Shown here piece after piece: positions 18,172-27,016 of a stretch of 64,000 nucleotides of DNA (positions are counted from its first letter, which is position 1; every line of letters begins with the position of its first letter). The position numbers and the translations under genes are program-made. Under the pieces are notes generated by a model, which had not been told where the DNA came from, did no database searches, and was given only the letters and a program-made list of their open reading frames with translations. This DNA is from Streptomyces sp. NRRL F-5135 (GTDB taxonomy: Bacteria > Actinomycetota > Actinomycetes > Streptomycetales > Streptomycetaceae), in contig NZ_JOHR01000009.1 of NCBI RefSeq assembly GCF_000719775.1, forward strand, positions 248,001 through 312,000, read 5' to 3'.

Positions 18172-18298
18172 GACAGACCTCTCCTGTTCCGGGAGCGGCT
18201 TTCCGTCCGCGCCGCCTCCCACTACGAACACGCTAGGAGACGGCACTGACAATCGGCCCTCGGACAGCCGCGGAAGTGGAGCCCCTGGGTCCCGGGGC

Positions 18299-19519
18299 TC
18301 AGCCCTCCGTCGGCAGGCCGTACGCGTCGGCGATCAGGTCGTAGCTGCGTACGCGCAGGTCACCGCCGTGCGCGTTGGCGGTGATCATCAACTCGTCGGC
18401 TCCGGTGCGCTTCTGAAGGTCGTTCAGGCCGTCCCGTACCGCGTCCGGTGTGCCGTGGACGATGTTGCCGAGCCACGAGTCCACGAACTCCCGCTCCATC
18501 GGGCTGAACCGGTACGCCTCGGTCTCCTCCGGCGTGGGGACCAGCCCCGGGCGGCCCGTGCGCAGCCGCACCATCGACAGCGCCCCGGTCATCACCTGCC
18601 GCCGGGCCTCGTTCTCGTCCTCGCAGGCCAGCGCCGCGACACCGATCAGGGCGTAGGGGGCGTCGAGCACCGCGGAGGGCCGGAAGGAATCGCGGTAGAG
18701 ATCCAGCGCCGGGATGGTGTTCTGCGCGGAGAAGTGGTGGGCGAACGCGAACGGCAGCCCCAGCATGCCGGCCAGCCGCGCGCTGAAGCCGGACGAGCCG
18801 AGCAGCCACACCGGCGGCCGGCCGGTGGGCCCCTGGACCGGTCCGGGCACCGCGTGGATACGGGAGTACGGGTGCGCGTCCGGGAAGTCGTCGTCCAGGA
18901 AGCGGATCAGCTCGGCGAGTTGCTCGGGGAAGTCGTCGGCGCCCTCGTTCAGCCGGTCCGTACGCCGCAGGGCGGCGGCCGTCGCGCCGTCGGTGCCGGG
19001 CGCGCGGCCCAGTCCGAGGTCGATCCGGCCCGGCGCCAGCGCCTCCAGCGTGCCGAACTGCTCGGCGATCACCAACGGCGCGTGGTTGGGCAGCATCACG
19101 CCGCCCGAACCGAGCCGGATGCGGTCGGTGTGGGCGGCGAGGTGGGAGAGGATCACGGCCGGGGAGGACGAACCGACCCCGGGCATGGAGTGGTGCTCGG
19201 CGATCCAGTGCCGCTGGTAGCCGCGGCGTTCCGCGAGCCGCGCGAGGGCGACGCTGGTGCGCAGGGCGTGGCCGGCGGTGGAGCCGCTGCCCACCGTGAC
19301 CAGGTCCAGTACGGACAGGGGTACGGGAGCGGAGCCGTACGCGGTGCCCCGGATCCCGTCCCTCGCCTCGGTCGTCGCGTCGGTCGCACGGCCGGTCGCC
19401 GGGTCGGCGGTGGTTCGGCCCGCCCCGTCCGGAGCGGCCCGCCCGGTCCGGACGGCCGGATCCGCCGCCGTGTCCGTGTCCGGATGCGCGCCCGTCGCCC
19501 CTCGGCTCTCGTCGTCCAC
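18299..19519 (-). CDS. LLM-class flavin-dependent oxidoreductase (luciferase-like)
   Basis: 406 residues. The luciferase-like core begins near residue 65 (VPLSVLDLVTVGSGSTAGHAL) and includes RHWIAEHHSMPGVGSSSPAV and APGRIDLGLGRAPGTD, typical of the single-component LLM group related to YhbW-type proteins. F420 or FMN use cannot be decided. The first ~60 residues are disordered and threonine/alanine-rich, so the true start may be later. It precedes the catabolic cluster on the same strand as the two racemase-type genes but is separated from them by ~140 bp. Confidence 0.85.
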   Translation of the reverse strand: MDDESRGATGAHPDTDTAADPAVRTGRAAPDGAGRTTADPATGRATDATTEARDGIRGTAYGSAPVPLSVLDLVTVGSGSTAGHALRTSVALARLAERRGYQRHWIAEHHSMPGVGSSSPAVILSHLAAHTDRIRLGSGGVMLPNHAPLVIAEQFGTLEALAPGRIDLGLGRAPGTDGATAAALRRTDRLNEGADDFPEQLAELIRFLDDDFPDAHPYSRIHAVPGPVQGPTGRPPVWLLGSSGFSARLAGMLGLPFAFAHHFSAQNTIPALDLYRDSFRPSAVLDAPYALIGVAALACEDENEARRQVMTGALSMVRLRTGRPGLVPTPEETEAYRFSPMEREFVDSWLGNIVHGTPDAVRDGLNDLQKRTGADELMITANAHGGDLRVRSYDLIADAYGLPTEG

Positions 19520-19659
19520 CGGTCAAACCCTCCCGCGTATGGCGTCACGTGTCGCCACGCCCAACAGGAGGGCATCTCCGGTTATTCCCCGCCACCACTC
19601 ACCGACGGCACTCGGCCGGCCACAGGGCCCCATCCACCTCGCGTCACGGACGGCGGGTG

Positions 19660-20379
19660 TCACGGACGGCGCGCGAACAGCGTGCCCAGCTTCGGCGCCC
19701 ACGCGCGCCGCTCCGCCAGCCTCAGCCCTTCCCAGACCGTCACCTGGTTCGCCGTGAGAACCGGCTTGCCCAGTTCCTCCTCCAGCGCCGGCAGGTACGC
19801 CGCCGTGTGCAGGGCCGTGTCCGGCATCAGCACGGCCTCCGCGTCCGGATGGTCTCCCGCGCGGGCCAGTGCGCGCACCTGGTCCCACTCCCAGGTGCCC
19901 ACCTCGGCGGCGGTGATGATCCCGCTCGCCCGGTCGGCGACGACCTCGATGCCCGCCTCCTTGAGGAAGGCGACGAAGTGGGCCGTGACATCCTCCGGAT
20001 AGGTCGCGGCGACGGCCACCCGCCGGGCGCCCAGCGCCTGCGCGGCGTGGGCGAAGGCGAACGACGTGCTCGACGCCGGCAGCCCCGCCGCCAGGGCCAG
20101 GGCGCGCGTCTGCGCGTGCGCGCCCTCCCATCCGTAGACGAAGCTTCCGCTGGTGCAGGCCCAGACGACGGACTCGGCACCGGCCAGCCGGAGCTCCTCC
20201 ACCCCCGCCGCGAGCCGTGCGTCCGCGCCCATCTCGAGCAGCGCGTCGACGCGGTGGGCGTCCTCCCCGATGTCCGTGTGGACCACCTGCAGCCTGATGT
20301 CGCTGCCGAAGAGCATTTCCATGCGCGGGTAGTCGTCCTCGGCGGAGTGTCCGGGGTAGAGGAAGCCGACGGTGGTCAT
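19660..20379 (-). CDS. Asp/Glu racemase-superfamily enzyme lacking the second catalytic cysteine
   Basis: 239 residues of the maleate isomerase/arylmalonate decarboxylase fold. The first active-site cysteine is present in VVWACTSGSFVYG (Cys75). The second, expected near residue 187, is replaced by aspartate in VLMPDTALHT. Single-cysteine members include decarboxylases, and EutA of ectoine catabolism is also in this superfamily. Its start overlaps the upstream gene's stop (ATGA), so it is translationally coupled to the two-cysteine paralogue. The substrate is unknown. The ATG at 20379 is chosen because of this coupling; one at 20385 is possible. Confidence 0.82.
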   Translation of the reverse strand: MTTVGFLYPGHSAEDDYPRMEMLFGSDIRLQVVHTDIGEDAHRVDALLEMGADARLAAGVEELRLAGAESVVWACTSGSFVYGWEGAHAQTRALALAAGLPASSTSFAFAHAAQALGARRVAVAATYPEDVTAHFVAFLKEAGIEVVADRASGIITAAEVGTWEWDQVRALARAGDHPDAEAVLMPDTALHTAAYLPALEEELGKPVLTANQVTVWEGLRLAERRAWAPKLGTLFARRP

Positions 20380-21788
20380 GTCCATCCTTCCGTGTCGTCC
20401 GGCAACGGTGGCGGCTCTTCCGCCGAAGACTCCGACGTCGCCCGGTCCTGCCCCGGACCCGGTCCCTGCCCCGGGCCGTGCCCCGGAGGGAGCGGGCCGA
20501 GGGGGGCCACGGGCGTGACCGGTCCGCCGGGGAGCACCGGCGGGAGGGCCCGCACCCACGGCAACGGTTCGAACGGCGGGCGGGCGTCACCCGGCGGAGG
20601 GGGATCGACCGGCGCCACCGGTCCGGTCGGCGGAATCGGTCCGGCCGCCGACGGACCCACCGGCCCGACCGCGCCCACCGGATCCACCGTGCCGACCGCT
20701 CCGGCCGGCGGATCGGCGGCTCCGTACGGTTCCGCCGTGCCGAACGGCTCGCCCGGTCCCAGCGCCTCCCCGGTCCCGAAGGTGTCTCCGGTCCCGAACG
20801 TGTCCCCGGTCCCGAACACCTCGACCGCCCCCAGGGGCTCGAACGACTCCACGGGCCCCAGGGACTCCACCGGGACGACCGCGTCGATCGTCTCCATGGC
20901 GTCGAGGGCGTCGAGCCGGCCGTCCGCCATGACCCGGTCGTCGGCCACGATCCGCTCGCCCGCGACCCGGTCGTCGTCCGCCAGCAGCGGCTCCACCGAA
21001 GGTCCCGGCAGCACGGGCAGCACCGGCGGCACCGGCAGCACCTCGCTCGCGAGCGGCCGGTCGAGCAGCAGCCCCTGGTACGGACCGACCGCGTGAGCCC
21101 CGAGCCTGCGCAGCGCCGCCCACATCGTCACCTGATTGGCGGACAGCACCGGCATCCTCAGCTCGGCCTCCAATTGCGGGATCGCGTCGTACGTCGGCAG
21201 GTTCGTACAGCTGATGAAGAGCGCGTCGGCCGCCCCGACGACGGCCTGCCGCGCCATGTCCACGACCGAGCGGTACGGCACCTTCCAGATGTGCCGGGTC
21301 AGCCCCAGAAAAGCGCGACCCGTGACCGTTACCCCCACTTCCGCCAGGTACTCCTCCAGTGACTGGGTGACCGACTCCGTATAGGGCGTCACCAGCGCGA
21401 TCCGGCTCGCGCCCAGCTCCTCCAGGGCCTCGACCAGCGCCCCCGACGTGGTCACCGAGGGGACCTCGCCGGCCCGGGTCATGGCCTCGCACATGGCCCG
21501 CTCACCGGCCGCTCCGCCGACGAAACTCCCCGACGTGCAGGCGTACGCGATGACCTCCGGCTCGGACGCCCCCAGGGCCCGCACGGCCTCGCCCAGGGTT
21601 TCGTGCTCGCTGACCAGCCGCGCCAGGTCGAGGGAGACCTCGACCGGCACAAAAGGGGTTCGCGTCACGCGCAGCGAGATTTCGTCGGGCACCCACCGCC
21701 ACAATTCGCGGTCGAGTGCGAAATCGAACGGAGCGACCACGCCGACACCACGCTGCGGCTGCGGCCCGCCCAGAAAGGAGACTTCCAT
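20376..21788 (-). CDS. Maleate isomerase/Asp-Glu racemase-type enzyme with ~230-residue disordered tail
   Basis: 470 residues. The catalytic core ends near residue 240, the usual family length, with both cysteines present: AYACTSGSFV (Cys84) and FISCTNLPTY (Cys194). This suits cis-trans isomerisation or racemisation through a Cys pair. The remaining half is low complexity, rich in Pro, Gly and acidic residues, and includes a threefold 18-bp repeat. The ATG at 21788 precedes the conserved core. First gene of a two-gene operon, divergent from the dehydrogenase gene. Confidence 0.82.
   Translation of the reverse strand: MEVSFLGGPQPQRGVGVVAPFDFALDRELWRWVPDEISLRVTRTPFVPVEVSLDLARLVSEHETLGEAVRALGASEPEVIAYACTSGSFVGGAAGERAMCEAMTRAGEVPSVTTSGALVEALEELGASRIALVTPYTESVTQSLEEYLAEVGVTVTGRAFLGLTRHIWKVPYRSVVDMARQAVVGAADALFISCTNLPTYDAIPQLEAELRMPVLSANQVTMWAALRRLGAHAVGPYQGLLLDRPLASEVLPVPPVLPVLPGPSVEPLLADDDRVAGERIVADDRVMADGRLDALDAMETIDAVVPVESLGPVESFEPLGAVEVFGTGDTFGTGDTFGTGEALGPGEPFGTAEPYGAADPPAGAVGTVDPVGAVGPVGPSAAGPIPPTGPVAPVDPPPPGDARPPFEPLPWVRALPPVLPGGPVTPVAPLGPLPPGHGPGQGPGPGQDRATSESSAEEPPPLPDDTEGWT
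20770..20823. repeat. 18-bp tandem repeat in the racemase tail
   Basis: Three copies of a unit beginning CCGGTCCCGAA encode the repeated Phe-Gly-Thr-Gly-(Asp/Glu) blocks of the C-terminal tail. The repeat is in frame and likely variable in number. Confidence 0.75.
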
Positions 21789-22043
21789 GTCTTGCCCCCT
21801 AATCAAGCCCTTGTTGACGACGGTAGGAGCCAGGTGCGAGCGTGGTCAATCGGCCCATCTCATGTTGCACGGAATTTGCCTCCGGGAAATGCCGGGGCAT
21901 CGTCGTACCAAGGGATTCGCCCCGGGCCCGATCGGATACCGGCCCCGGGAGTGGCCTGATCGAACCGGCGGACCCACCTGGCCCGGCCCGGTCCCCGCGG
22001 CCCGGCCTCCGGCGGGCTCAGCCCCGGCAGAAGGGTGCCCCCC
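21789..22043. promoter_or_regulatory. Divergent control region of the catabolic cluster
   Basis: 255 bp without a gene separate two divergent operons. It is relatively AT-rich around 21800-21890 and contains an imperfect inverted repeat ATTTGCC-TCC-GGGAAAT near 21872. It must hold both promoters, and the IclR regulator at the far end of the cluster is the likely controller. Confidence 0.5.
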
Positions 22044-23039
22044 ATGCCTGAACCGTCCTCATCATCCGTGTCGTCCGCGTCATCCGTGCCGTCCGTGCCC
22101 ACGCTCCTCGTCCTGAACGCGGATCCGCCGCCCCGGCTCGGCCGGCTCACCGGCCGCGCCCATGTCCGGTACGCCGACGAGAGCACCCTCGCCGCGCAAC
22201 TCCCCTCCGCCGACGCCCTGCTGGTCTGGGACTTCACCTCCGACGCGGTACGCGACGCCTGGCCGGGGCCCGGCCCCCGGCCCCGCTGGGTGCACACGGC
22301 GAGCGCGGGGGTGGACCGGCTGCTCTGTCCCGAACTGATCCACTCCGACACCGTCGTGACCAATGCCCGGGGCGTTTTCGAGGAGCCCATCGCCGAATAC
22401 GTGGCGGGTCTGGTCCTCGCCATGGCGAAGGACCTTCCCGGCACCCTGGAGCTGCAGCGCCAGCGCCGGTGGCGGCACCGCGAAGGGCTGCGGGTCGCGG
22501 GCAGCCGGGCGGTCGTCGTCGGCGCGGGACCCATCGGCCGGGCCATCGCCGCCACGCTGCGCGCGCTGGACGTGACGGTCGCCGTCACGGGCCGTACCGC
22601 CCGCCCGGGGGTGCACGCGGCCGATCAGCTGGACCAGTTGCTGACCCGCGCCGACTGGGTGATCTGCGCGGCTCCGCTCACCGGCGCGACGCGCGGGATG
22701 TTCGACGCGCGGCTCTTCGGACTGATGCAGCCGTCCGCGCGTTTCGTCAATGTGGGCCGCGGCCAACTCGTCGTCGAGCCGGATCTGATCGAGGCGCTCA
22801 CCAAAAGGTGGATCGCGGGAGCGGCCCTCGACGTCTTTGAAGCGGAACCTCTGGATCCGGAAAGTCGCCTGTGGGACGTGCCGAGTTTGATCATTTCTCC
22901 GCACATGAGTGGCGACACGATCGGCTGGCGTGACCGGCTGGGCGAACAATTCGTCGACCTGTATGAACTTTGGGCAGCTGGAAAGCCCCTTCCGAACGTG
23001 GTCGACAAGAAACGTGGGTACGTGCCCATGCATGACTGA
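22044..23039 (+). CDS. D-2-hydroxyacid dehydrogenase
   Basis: 331 residues. A Rossmann motif VVVGAGPIGRAIA (NAD(P) binding), catalytic arginine in NVGRGQL, glutamate in DVFEAEPL and histidine in IISPHMSG are all present, the standard set for the 2-Hacid dehydrogenase family. It would interconvert a 2-keto acid and a D-2-hydroxy acid. The ATG at 22044 has AGAAGG eight bases upstream; a GTG at 22035 is less likely. The next gene, an amidase, overlaps its end by eight bases. Confidence 0.87.
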   Translation: MPEPSSSSVSSASSVPSVPTLLVLNADPPPRLGRLTGRAHVRYADESTLAAQLPSADALLVWDFTSDAVRDAWPGPGPRPRWVHTASAGVDRLLCPELIHSDTVVTNARGVFEEPIAEYVAGLVLAMAKDLPGTLELQRQRRWRHREGLRVAGSRAVVVGAGPIGRAIAATLRALDVTVAVTGRTARPGVHAADQLDQLLTRADWVICAAPLTGATRGMFDARLFGLMQPSARFVNVGRGQLVVEPDLIEALTKRWIAGAALDVFEAEPLDPESRLWDVPSLIISPHMSGDTIGWRDRLGEQFVDLYELWAAGKPLPNVVDKKRGYVPMHD

Positions 23040-24555
23040 TCACATGCGGCGCCCCATGACTGATCAACCCACGAGTGATCACACGTCCCCGGCCGGACCG
23101 GCCGACCCGACAGGCCCGGCCGCCCCGACAGGCCTGACCGGCCTGGCCGGCCTCACCGCGCGGCAGCTCCTGGCCGGCTACGAGAGAGGGGATTTCTCCC
23201 CCGTCGACGCGGCCCGCGCCGTCCTGGAGCGGATCGAGGCGGTGCAGCCGCTGGTCAACGCCTTCGTACGCGTCGACTCCGAGGCGGCGCTGGCGCAGGC
23301 CGAGGCGTCGGCGCGGCGGTGGCGCGCGAACGAGCCGCGGGGACTGCTGGACGGGGTGCCGGTGTCGGTGAAGGACCTCTTCCTCCAGCGCGGCGGCCCG
23401 ACGCTGCGCGGCTCCAGGACCATCTCGCCCGGAGGTGCCTGGGACGAGGACGCGCCGGCCGTGGCGCGGCTGCGCGAGCACGGCGCCGTGCTCGTGGGCA
23501 AGACGACCACCCCGGAGTTCGGCTGGAAGGGGGTCACGGACTCACCGCTGGACGGGGTGACGCGCAATCCGTACGACCTGTCCCGGACCTCGGGCGGGTC
23601 CAGCGGCGGCAGCGCGGCGGCGGTGGCGCTCGGCGCGGCGCCGCTGTCGATCGGGACGGACGGCGGGGGCTCGGTCCGTATCCCAGCCTCCTTCTGCGGC
23701 ATCTTCGGTCTCAAACCCACGTACGGGCGCGTACCGCTGTATCCGTCCAGCCCGTTCGGCACGCTGGCGCACGCCGGTCCCATGACGCGGGACGCGGCGG
23801 ACGCCGCCCTGCTGCTGGACGTGATCAGCGGCGCGGACCGGCGCGACTGGTCGCAGCTGGCCCCCGCGCCGGCGGTCGCGGCGGCGCTCACCGCGGCCCC
23901 GGGGGACGCCGGCGCGCTGGTCAAGGGGGTGCGGGTGGCGTACTCCCCCTCCTTCGGCGGCCAGGTGGCGGTCCGCCCGGCGGTGGCCGCGGCGGTGCGG
24001 CGCACGGCGGAGCGGCTGGCGGAGCTCGGCGCGTACGTCGAGGAGGCCGACCCGGACATCACGGACCAGGTGGAAGCCTTCCACACCCTGTGGTTCAGCG
24101 GCGCGGCCCGGGTGGTGCAGCCGCTCGGGGCGCGGGCGCGGAAGCTGCTCGACCCGGGACTGCGGGAGATCGTGGCGGCGGGCGAGCGCTACAGCGCGCT
24201 GGACTACCTGGCGGCCGTGGACGCGCGGATGGAGCTGGGCCGGCGCCTCGGCCGCTTCCACGAGTCGTACGACCTGCTGGTCACGCCGACGCTGCCGATC
24301 ACGGCGTTCGAGGCGGGCGCGGAGGTCCCGCGAGGGTCGGGGTACCGGCGCTGGACGGGCTGGACGCCGTTCACGTACCCCTTCAACCTGACGCAGCAGC
24401 CCGCGGCGACCGTGCCGTGCGGGGTGGACGAGGCCGGGCTGCCGATCGGGGCGCAACTGATCGCGGCGCGCCATGCCGATGTCCTGGTGATGCGGGCGGC
24501 CCACGCGCTCTACGAGTCGGGAGCGGCCCAGGTCCCGCCCCCGACGGGAGGCTGA
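23032..24555 (+). CDS. Amidase signature family hydrolase
   Basis: 507 residues from the ATG at 23032; in-frame ATGs at 23044 and 23056 also follow, and the 11-bp ATGACTGATCA occurs at both 23032 and 23056. The Ser-cisSer-Lys triad is readable: Lys114 in VSVKD, the GGSSGGS signature at 188-194, and nucleophile Ser214 in GTDGGGSVRIP. It hydrolyses an amide to acid and ammonia. Position between the dehydrogenase and an amino-acid-type transporter suggests a nitrogen-containing substrate brought in and deamidated. The first ~40 residues are disordered. Confidence 0.9.
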   Translation: MTDHMRRPMTDQPTSDHTSPAGPADPTGPAAPTGLTGLAGLTARQLLAGYERGDFSPVDAARAVLERIEAVQPLVNAFVRVDSEAALAQAEASARRWRANEPRGLLDGVPVSVKDLFLQRGGPTLRGSRTISPGGAWDEDAPAVARLREHGAVLVGKTTTPEFGWKGVTDSPLDGVTRNPYDLSRTSGGSSGGSAAAVALGAAPLSIGTDGGGSVRIPASFCGIFGLKPTYGRVPLYPSSPFGTLAHAGPMTRDAADAALLLDVISGADRRDWSQLAPAPAVAAALTAAPGDAGALVKGVRVAYSPSFGGQVAVRPAVAAAVRRTAERLAELGAYVEEADPDITDQVEAFHTLWFSGAARVVQPLGARARKLLDPGLREIVAAGERYSALDYLAAVDARMELGRRLGRFHESYDLLVTPTLPITAFEAGAEVPRGSGYRRWTGWTPFTYPFNLTQQPAATVPCGVDEAGLPIGAQLIAARHADVLVMRAAHALYESGAAQVPPPTGG

Positions 24556-24755
24556 CGGAACGCCTGCCCGTCGGAGCCCGGGAGGGCCCGTGGCCGCGTC
24601 CGCGGTGTCGGGCCCACGCGGCCCGGCAGCGCCGTTCCGGGACTTCCGGTTGCCTGTGGCCCCGCCGGAGCCGGCCCGGCGAGGCGCCCCGTCGGGGCCC
24701 GCTCGAGCCGGCGGTCGCGGCTCCCGCCCGGCTACGGCCGCGCCTACGGCCGCGG
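24556..24755. other. Convergent spacer without recognised feature
   Basis: 200 bp between amidase and DUF3830 genes. Several GC-rich short repeats (TACGGCCGCG) are present, but no clear stem plus T-run terminator was seen. Confidence 0.5.
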
Positions 24756-25253
24756 CTACGCCCGACGGAAGCTGAGCGTCTCCCCCACCGCGCCCGCGCG
24801 CCAGAGGTCCTGGCACGCGTCGGCCATCTCCTCCAGGCCCTCGACCACCGAGCCCCAGACGATGCCGGGGACCCAGCCCATGTCGCCGTTGATCAGCAGG
24901 TTGTTCCGCTCGTAGAAGAGGGCGAGGTCCACGACCGTGCGCCGGCCGCGCACGGCCTTCTCCTCGTAGCCGTACGACGCCGTGCCCAGCTCCGTCTCGG
25001 AGAAGGTGAAGTAGCACAGGTCCCCCGGGATGGGGGTCACGGTCGGGTTCTCCAGCGGGGGCTCCTCGGCCGCGAAGGCCGGGAACAGCGCGTAGATCTC
25101 ATTGCGGGCGTACTTGGCGTGGTACACGTCCGAACCCAGTGGCAGCGCCTCCCACACCGCCGCGCAGGTGACCGGAGCCCGGTCATCGAGGAGTTTCGCG
25201 GTACAGCTCACGCCGCGCTTGTCCAGTGACACAGTCACGAATCGGTCGGTCAT
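24756..25253 (-). CDS. DUF3830-family (cyclophilin-like) protein
   Basis: 165 residues starting at an ATG with AGGAG directly upstream. Motifs such as WEALPLGSDVYHAKYARNEIY, PIPGDLCYFTF and VWGSVVEGLEEM fit DUF3830 proteins, which have a cyclophilin-like barrel and often lie beside amidases and hydantoin or racemase genes. No enzymatic role is established. It is encoded opposite to the rest of the transport operon, from which it is separated by about 140 bp that must hold two promoters. Confidence 0.8.
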   Translation of the reverse strand: MTDRFVTVSLDKRGVSCTAKLLDDRAPVTCAAVWEALPLGSDVYHAKYARNEIYALFPAFAAEEPPLENPTVTPIPGDLCYFTFSETELGTASYGYEEKAVRGRRTVVDLALFYERNNLLINGDMGWVPGIVWGSVVEGLEEMADACQDLWRAGAVGETLSFRRA

Positions 25254-25397
25254 CTCCTCATGGTCCTCGCCTGGCGCCATGCGTCAAGGGAGCGCAGGAT
25301 CAGGAATGTGCCGTGCCGCACCCACGTCAAGGCCCAGGCCGAAGATCGGCTCGAAATGATGGGCATAAGACGCGTGGAGTCGGGTAGCCGCGCGCCC

Positions 25398-26345
25398 ATG
25401 GCTCCACCACCAGAGCACTACAAGAGAAGAACGAAGAATCAGCCGAATACGCCGAACACACCACACGCGCCAAGCATCCCGAATCGCCTCATGGGCAGAC
25501 GCTCTCTGCTCCTGGGCACGGCCGCGCTGGGCGCCGCGGGGGCGCTCGGCGCCGCCGGTTGCGGCCGGGTCCCCTCCGGCGACACGCTCGCCCGCCTCAA
25601 GTCGCAGCGCACCGTGCGGCTCGGCATCGCGGGCGAGGTCCCCTACGGGTACATCAACGACCAGGGCGAGTTCACCGGCGAGGCCGTGGAGCTCGCCAAA
25701 GTGATCTTCAAGCGTCTGGGCATCGGCTCCGTGCAGCCCGTGGCCACCGACTTCTCCTCGCTCATACCCGGCCTGAACTCACAGCAGTTCGACGTCGTCT
25801 CCGCCGGGATGTACATCAACGAAGAGCGCTGCCGGCAGGTCATCTTCGCCGACCCCGAGTACCAGATGCTCGACTCGTTCATCGTGCGCAAGGGCAACCC
25901 CAAGGGGCTGCACTCCTACCAGGACGTGGTGCGCACCAAGGCGAAGATCGCCACCGGCACCGGCTACGCGGAGATCGACTACGCCATCGCCGCCGGTGTC
26001 CCCGAGAAGGAGCTGGTGATCCTCCAGGATCCCGTCGCCGGCCTGAACGCCGTCGAGTCCGGCCGCGTCGACGTCTTCGCCGGTACGGCGCTCACCAGCC
26101 GCAACGTGGTGAAGAACAGCCGCAGGGCCGAGGCCACCAAGCCTTTCGCGCCGATCGTGGACGGCAAGAAGAAGATCGACGGCGGCGGTTTCGCGTTCCG
26201 GCCCACCGACACCGGCCTGCGGGACGCCTTCAACGTCGAGATCCACAAGATGAAGAAGAACGGCGAGCTCTTCCGCATCCTCCAGCCGTTCGGCTTCACC
26301 AAGGCCGAGATGACCACCCTCACCGCAGAGGAGCTGTGCGCATGA
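25398..26345 (+). CDS. ehuB: Amino-acid-type ABC transporter substrate-binding lipoprotein (EhuB-like)
   Basis: 315 residues from the ATG at 25398; 25356 and 25491 are other in-frame choices, none with a strong ribosome site. A twin-arginine-like MGRRSLLL stretch, a hydrophobic run and a lipobox ending in Cys (GAAGC) mark an exported lipoprotein. The mature part is a family-3 solute-binding protein (RLGIAGEVPYGYIND, GEFTGEAVELAKVIF, FDVVSAGMYINEERC). The whole BCDA set resembles systems called Ehu (ectoine/hydroxyectoine uptake), but the cluster lacks the ectoine catabolic enzymes, so the ligand may differ. Its TGA overlaps the next ATG. Confidence 0.82.
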   Translation: MAPPPEHYKRRTKNQPNTPNTPHAPSIPNRLMGRRSLLLGTAALGAAGALGAAGCGRVPSGDTLARLKSQRTVRLGIAGEVPYGYINDQGEFTGEAVELAKVIFKRLGIGSVQPVATDFSSLIPGLNSQQFDVVSAGMYINEERCRQVIFADPEYQMLDSFIVRKGNPKGLHSYQDVVRTKAKIATGTGYAEIDYAIAAGVPEKELVILQDPVAGLNAVESGRVDVFAGTALTSRNVVKNSRRAEATKPFAPIVDGKKKIDGGGFAFRPTDTGLRDAFNVEIHKMKKNGELFRILQPFGFTKAEMTTLTAEELCA

Positions 26346-27016
26346 CAGCGGGCCTCTGGACACACTGGGTGCTCCCCGGCATCTGGATCACCCTGCAACT
26401 CACCCTGTACAGCGCCGCCCTGGCCACCGCGGTCGCCTTCACCGTGGGCATGGCCCGCACCCATCGCTCGCGCGTCGTCCGCTTCCTCGCGGGCTTCTAC
26501 ACCGAGGTCTTCCGGGGCACCTCGGCGCTGGTGCTGATGTTCTGGCTGTTCTTCGTGCTGCCGAGCCTGTTCGGCTGGGCGCTGGTCCCGATGTGGGCGG
26601 CCGTCCTGGCGCTGGGGCTGTCGTACGGGGCGTACGGCGCCGAGGTCGTGCGCGGGGCGCTCAATTCCGTGGCCCCGGCCCAGCGCGAGGCCGGGATCGC
26701 CCTGAACTTCACCCGCTGGCAGCAGATGCGGCTGATCCAGCTGCCGCAGGCGGTGCCGGAGATGATCCCGCCGTTCAGCAACCTCCTCATCGAGCTGTTG
26801 AAGGGCACCGCGCTGGTCTCCCTGCTCGGGGTGGCCGACGTGTCGTTCGCCGCGTACCTGGTGCGCCTGGCCACCCAGGAAAGCGCGCAGATCTACTCGG
26901 TGACCCTGGTGATCTATTTCGTGATCGCCTTCGTCCTCGCCCGTGGAATGCGGTCCGTGGAACGCAGGACCAAGGCGGGTATCGGTATCACCGCGACTCC
27001 TGGGGGTGCCCGGTGA
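26342..27016 (+). CDS. ehuC: ABC transporter permease (EhuC-like)
   Basis: 224 residues with about five membrane helices and the EAA loop of polar amino-acid permeases (SVAPAQREAGIALNFTRWQ, then IQLPQAVPEMIPPFSN). It pairs with the next permease to form the membrane channel. ATGA overlap with the binding-protein gene and GTGA overlap with the next gene show a tightly coupled operon. The symbol is by similarity of the four-gene set; substrate specificity is not shown. Confidence 0.85.
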   Translation: MTAGLWTHWVLPGIWITLQLTLYSAALATAVAFTVGMARTHRSRVVRFLAGFYTEVFRGTSALVLMFWLFFVLPSLFGWALVPMWAAVLALGLSYGAYGAEVVRGALNSVAPAQREAGIALNFTRWQQMRLIQLPQAVPEMIPPFSNLLIELLKGTALVSLLGVADVSFAAYLVRLATQESAQIYSVTLVIYFVIAFVLARGMRSVERRTKAGIGITATPGGAR

